Shown here: in pieces, positions 60,028 through 64,000 of the stretch
Layout: each line of letters starts with the position of its first letter
Numbering within the stretch: position 1 is the first letter of the stretch
DNA from: Sthenelais limicola
Taxonomy: Eukaryota; Annelida; Polychaeta; Phyllodocida; Sigalionidae
Length of the DNA stretch: 64,000 nucleotides
Reading direction: 5' to 3'
Assembly: GCA_942159475.1 (NCBI GenBank)
Contig: OW804096.1
Coordinates: 14,743,871-14,807,870 of the forward strand
Made by a program: the position numbers and the translations under genes
Notes under the pieces: generated by a model
Told to the model about the DNA's origin: nothing
Seen by the model: only the letters and a program-made list of their open reading frames with translations
Databases searched by the model: none

Positions 60028-61146
60028 CTGCATTATGCACTGATAAATATAAAATCCTCGCCTCAAAGATAAATATAAGGAGCTATATTGTATTATCCTT
60101 GCATTGCATACTAGTACATGTCTACATCATATATGTATAATCGCCAACTCTACCAAGACCTAACCAAGTTAATAATATAGATTCAGTACATGTGACTCAC
60201 AGCATAAATAAGATTCCTACATCAATATACAAAAATGGGTCGGGTCACATAAACATGTACTTCGGGTGGGTTGAGCAATTTTTGTTCAGTTTTTCGAAAT
60301 TTTGATTATTACATGAAATGATTGGTGTGATTTGGTGTGTTCTTCCACATACTGTGGACACAGGACATGTTTCTTTGCAAACTATATCTTAAACAGCATC
60401 TCATTCTTCATTTCTATATAATAAATCAAGGTTAGGTAACACTAGAAGACTATTTCATTGGCTGAGGTCTATATTGTCATTGAGTCAAGCCAGATAAGTA
60501 AAGTGAACACTTCAGGTACTTGAATAAAACTTATTCTATTATTCTTATTCGTTTTTCTTTACTTTTCCCTATCTGGACTTTAAGATAATGATTCTTTTGT
60601 GTATTTTGATTGGGAAAGCAGAATACTATCGATGATGCATAACGCTGTTTTGTGTAACTGTCTTTAAAATATTGGCCTTAATTTTTTCAAGATTTGATTT
60701 AATCAAAGGCCAATATGATATTTAATATGGTTACATTACACAAATATACCGCTATATCCATCTTGGATGTTTTCGAGCGTCGCCTCTCAAATAAAACGCC
60801 ATTAAACATAAGAATAATAATGTTCAAACATCCTCTTCAAGGATATATATGATTATATGTTAATAATCTGATGACAAGGAGCTATGCGTCTGGAAAGAAG
60901 ACTGTCTCAGTGCATATCAATATTGCATTCCAAATTAATCTTGCCTTTCCTCAAGAAAACTGTAGACATTTCGGTAGATGGTGAAGGCTGATTGTGCAGG
61001 ATCAGGTGGCTTGGACCACGTGTTTACGTATTGAAGTGCGAAGTACAATACTAAGGCGTACTAACAGTACTAATGCACACACCTGAGGTGGGCCATGGCA
61101 GCTCTTCACCCCCTTCTATATTATACATGTAACGCAATAGGGGAGT

Positions 61147-61438
61147 TGTGATGTGTCACAAGTCGCAAAAATGAATTTTGAGATACCATCATATTTGAAG
61201 AGGTGAGATCAAGCCGATTCTAATGATGGTCAACATTTAGGACATCTAAGTAGTATTTCTATATTTTATGTTTGATATTTTCATGTTTGAAAAAAAAAAA
61301 AGTTTGCAATATTTCTGGGTGGGCAATTACCAGTGAATAACTAAACATACTCCATAGGATGACCTTCGAAATCCAAGGTTATACTTAATGCACTGTCTTT
61401 TTGCAACTTGTGACTCATTTTCCTGAAACACATCACAT
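61147..61438. mobile_element. MITE of the TGATGTGTT family, copy 3
   Basis: The left end has lost part of the TIR (TGTGATGTGTCACAAGTCGC). The right end GTGACTCATTTTCCTGAAAC-ACATCACA is intact. The interior matches copy 2. Confidence 0.7.
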
Positions 61439-61439
61439 T

Positions 61440-64000
61440 TGTATCGAAAATTGCAAGAATGTTTTCACCAATATCAAATCTTGTATAAATGACGATGGGA
61501 AACATGTAGACTTGTGATGAGAGCATGTATTTTATTCTATATTGAAAATCTGTAGTATGTATGTATCGTATATTATACGAAAATGCCATTAAAATGTAAT
61601 TTAATTAATGTAATTTAAGAATTTATATAGCAGTAACTATTACCCGTCTGCTCGCAATAACCGATATTGTACTGATTCTACCTATATTTGTAACTTTATT
61701 CCTTTTCTGTAAAATACCTTTTGGCAAATCAGGCTGTCCTGAGAATATTTGTACTGTACGTATGAAAATGTTCAATGACCTGAATACAATATTTTTAAAT
61801 CTAAAAAAAATCCTAGATTTTACACTGACACACAAATCCCGTTGCGAATCAAGATTCAAGATGGCGGACATGCAAATCCCCTATTCCTTATGAATCTCGT
61901 CCAATAAAAATTCAATAACTAGCACCTTGTTCTATTCGCTTTAAGCTGCAACTAATAGGCAGTTCAATATGACACAATGGCTGTCACAACATTGCCAAGT
62001 GTCTATTCACACTCTGAACATACTACGCATAAACCATCTTGACTTTGTTGATTACATTCCTCCTATAGAAAAGATGTATCCTGAGGCCCACCACTGTATT
62101 GTTAACGATTTCGACGTGAAGACCCCTTGATACAGTGTAACTATTGTAGCTATTTATATCGATCATAAAACTATCCTGTCATGGTTCCTGCAAACATTAT
62201 GCCCCTCTTACACCAATCCGTTGGACAGGTCGTGACCGATGTAAAAAGAAAAACTATGCGATTCAGTGAGAAATTGTTCCAAATATGTATTGAAGGGATT
62301 AGACAACTCCGCATGCCTTGGGCACCTCGTTGACTAATCCTCCAACAATAATAAAAGGTCATATATTGCATTTCACTGATAGCCTTAGGTGGAATTCCTC
62401 AGTTGAGACAGAAATAACTCTCATAATTATCTAACCTCCTGAAGGCCTATATTTAGAAACAGTGTGATAAAACCTCTTACAGCAATGGATGGTAAACTAT
62501 ACTACACCAGGAGTGAGTTGAAGACCAACTATAGGGGCTATAAGGATTATAAGGGCTGAACTAAACAGTCTGGTTAAACATCATACACCATTAGATCGCA
62601 GTATAATACTACCCCAGCAGTTAGTGGAAGACCAGCTCTAGCAGCTGAACTAAATAGAGCCTGATAACACATAATACAACCATAGATGGTAGTATACTAC
62701 CCCAGCAGTTGATGGAGGACCAGCTATAGGGGTTGAACTAAACAACCTGGTAAAACCATAGATGGCAGTATACTACCTCAGGACATGGTCTCCACTCGCC
62801 GGAATGTATTGGAAGATCAACCATAAGACCTGATAACGTATGAAGGTGTGGCTAAATATTCTAAAAGTTCATTAAAGTGGTTGTGTGTACCACCCACTCA
62901 AACACAAGGGCTGCCTTGAGACCTGGGATCAGTCAGAACAAATAATAGAAACGCAGAAAAGAAAGCCCAATCTTCTTAGATAGATCCATAATCACACAAT
63001 CTTGTATAAGTTCTGAATTGATTATTAAAGCTAAGTGGCTTATTATATATAATTAATTACTGATATCTCCTCCACCATCTGGGCGGTGCCAGGCTTTACA
63101 AACATTGTTGAGTTCGAGAGTAATATATAATGCACCAACTTGTATAGAAGTAGATGCATAGAACATAACATAAATAGCCAAATAAATGTGACCAGCCAAG
63201 CAGAAAGGGGACTCCAGGGCCAAATTTTCGAATTTGGGTTTATTATAGATTCTAAATCTGCATGTCCTCCTGAGTCAATGACCGAAAAAAATAGTTGAAA
63301 ATTCCCAGAATTTGCCGAGACATGGGCTTTTTTGTAAAGTTATGTTAGTTTTCAGTAGATGATCTCAAATAGGTTGGGGGAGTGACTCATTTTACTGTGA
63401 CACATCACATGTACAAAAAATAAATATTAAAAAAAAAAAATAAAAAATGACAGGAGTGTACAGAAGGGGAAATGAGCATTATAAAAGTGAAAGAATTTTG
63501 TTGATACTCCAAAAAATAGTAAAGTTACAGACTTTCAAAGTTACCTCCCTCTCAGAATTACTAATATAAACATTTGTGACAGTGACGTCATGAATATAAT
63601 GTGACTCCTAGCGGGAATACCAAGAACTATAACTCCCGCGGGAAGGTCCCGTTCTGCTTGGCGGGTCACAAATCTAATATAATAAAAAGAATATTATCAC
63701 TTCATCATTTTGTATTGATTTGCATCCTATATTCTTTCAAAATATTATTAATATTAGTCTCGATCATAATGAGAGAATTGACCTGTCTAATCTATTCTAA
63801 TGTATATCATGTATAGGTTTCCTTTTTTAAAAATACATTTTATTTGCTCTCATCGTCGATACACCGATATTTTCAAAAGGTACACATCAAAGGATATATA
63901 ATGAACAGTTTTTCTAAACAATTTCATCATTCATATTTCTCCACAACTTCTTTTAATGTTATATTATCATCATATCATTTTCACACATTATTTATTTTGG
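61440..64000. other. AT-rich stretch, no gene recognised
   Basis: No ORF with family features is seen. It may be intron or 5' flank of the minus-strand gene ending at 55.0 kb. Degenerate repeated phrases occur at 62.5-62.8 kb (ATAATACTACCCCAGCAGTT and TATACTACCCCAGCAGTTGA, about 80 bp apart), suggesting an old tandem duplication. Confidence 0.4.
63381..63412. mobile_element. terminal fragment of the TGATGTGTT MITE family
   Basis: GTGACTCATTTTACTGTGAC-ACATCACATG matches the family right end. No matching left end nearby was established. Confidence 0.4.

Noticed and set aside
1..64000. tRNA, rRNA or bacterial-type operons
   Set aside because: None recognised by eye; gene structure is clearly eukaryotic.

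Overview
This is an AT-rich animal genomic window with introns. GT-AG exons, long introns, a metazoan chromatin gene and many MITE and LINE relics all point to a eukaryote. A hAT family known to me mainly from fish and marine invertebrates, and frequent TAGGCCTA words, suggest a marine invertebrate (echinoderm, hemichordate, cephalochordate or lophotrochozoan). The sequence alone does not settle the clade.

Region 1 (1-25.8 kb, + strand) holds most of a GON4L (GON-4-like / YARP) homologue. I reconstructed sixteen exons with consistent reading phase, giving the C-terminal 1,887 residues: a Ser/Thr/Pro-rich giant exon, acidic and basic stretches, a paired amphipathic helix (PAH)-type region, a Cys-rich segment, a second low-complexity giant exon and a C-terminal SANT/Myb-like domain with an acidic tail. 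Its introns carry an intact hAT-transposase-derived BED-finger ORF (7.3-9.7 kb), a hammerhead-ribozyme-like motif, several TIR MITEs and an antisense five-exon gene for a 108-residue helical protein (16.2-18.0 kb) with a CpG- and CRE-rich promoter region.

Region 2 (25.8-38 kb) is mostly non-coding. It contains a four-exon minus-strand small gene (102 residues, 28.76-30.94 kb) visible only after splicing, a G-rich minisatellite with strong G-quadruplex potential (31.8-32.4 kb), a piggyBac-like MITE with TTAA target duplications, and a possible minus-strand non-coding transcript (36-37.9 kb).

Region 3 (38.3-46.6 kb) is the most unusual part. Roughly 60 copies of a 68/70-bp unit form two inverted arms around a 0.6-kb GC-rich spacer with promoter-like signals. 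The right arm is split by a 3,508-bp TIR element with a TA target duplication. The insertion interrupts a single repeat unit cleanly, so it is younger than the array.

Region 4 (46.6-64 kb) carries a 5'-truncated LINE reverse transcriptase (+), two LINE ORF2 C-terminal relics (-), three copies of one TIR family, three of another, a fold-back element, and the 3' exons of an unrecognised minus-strand gene (55.0-60.0 kb). The host genes show no obvious functional link to one another.
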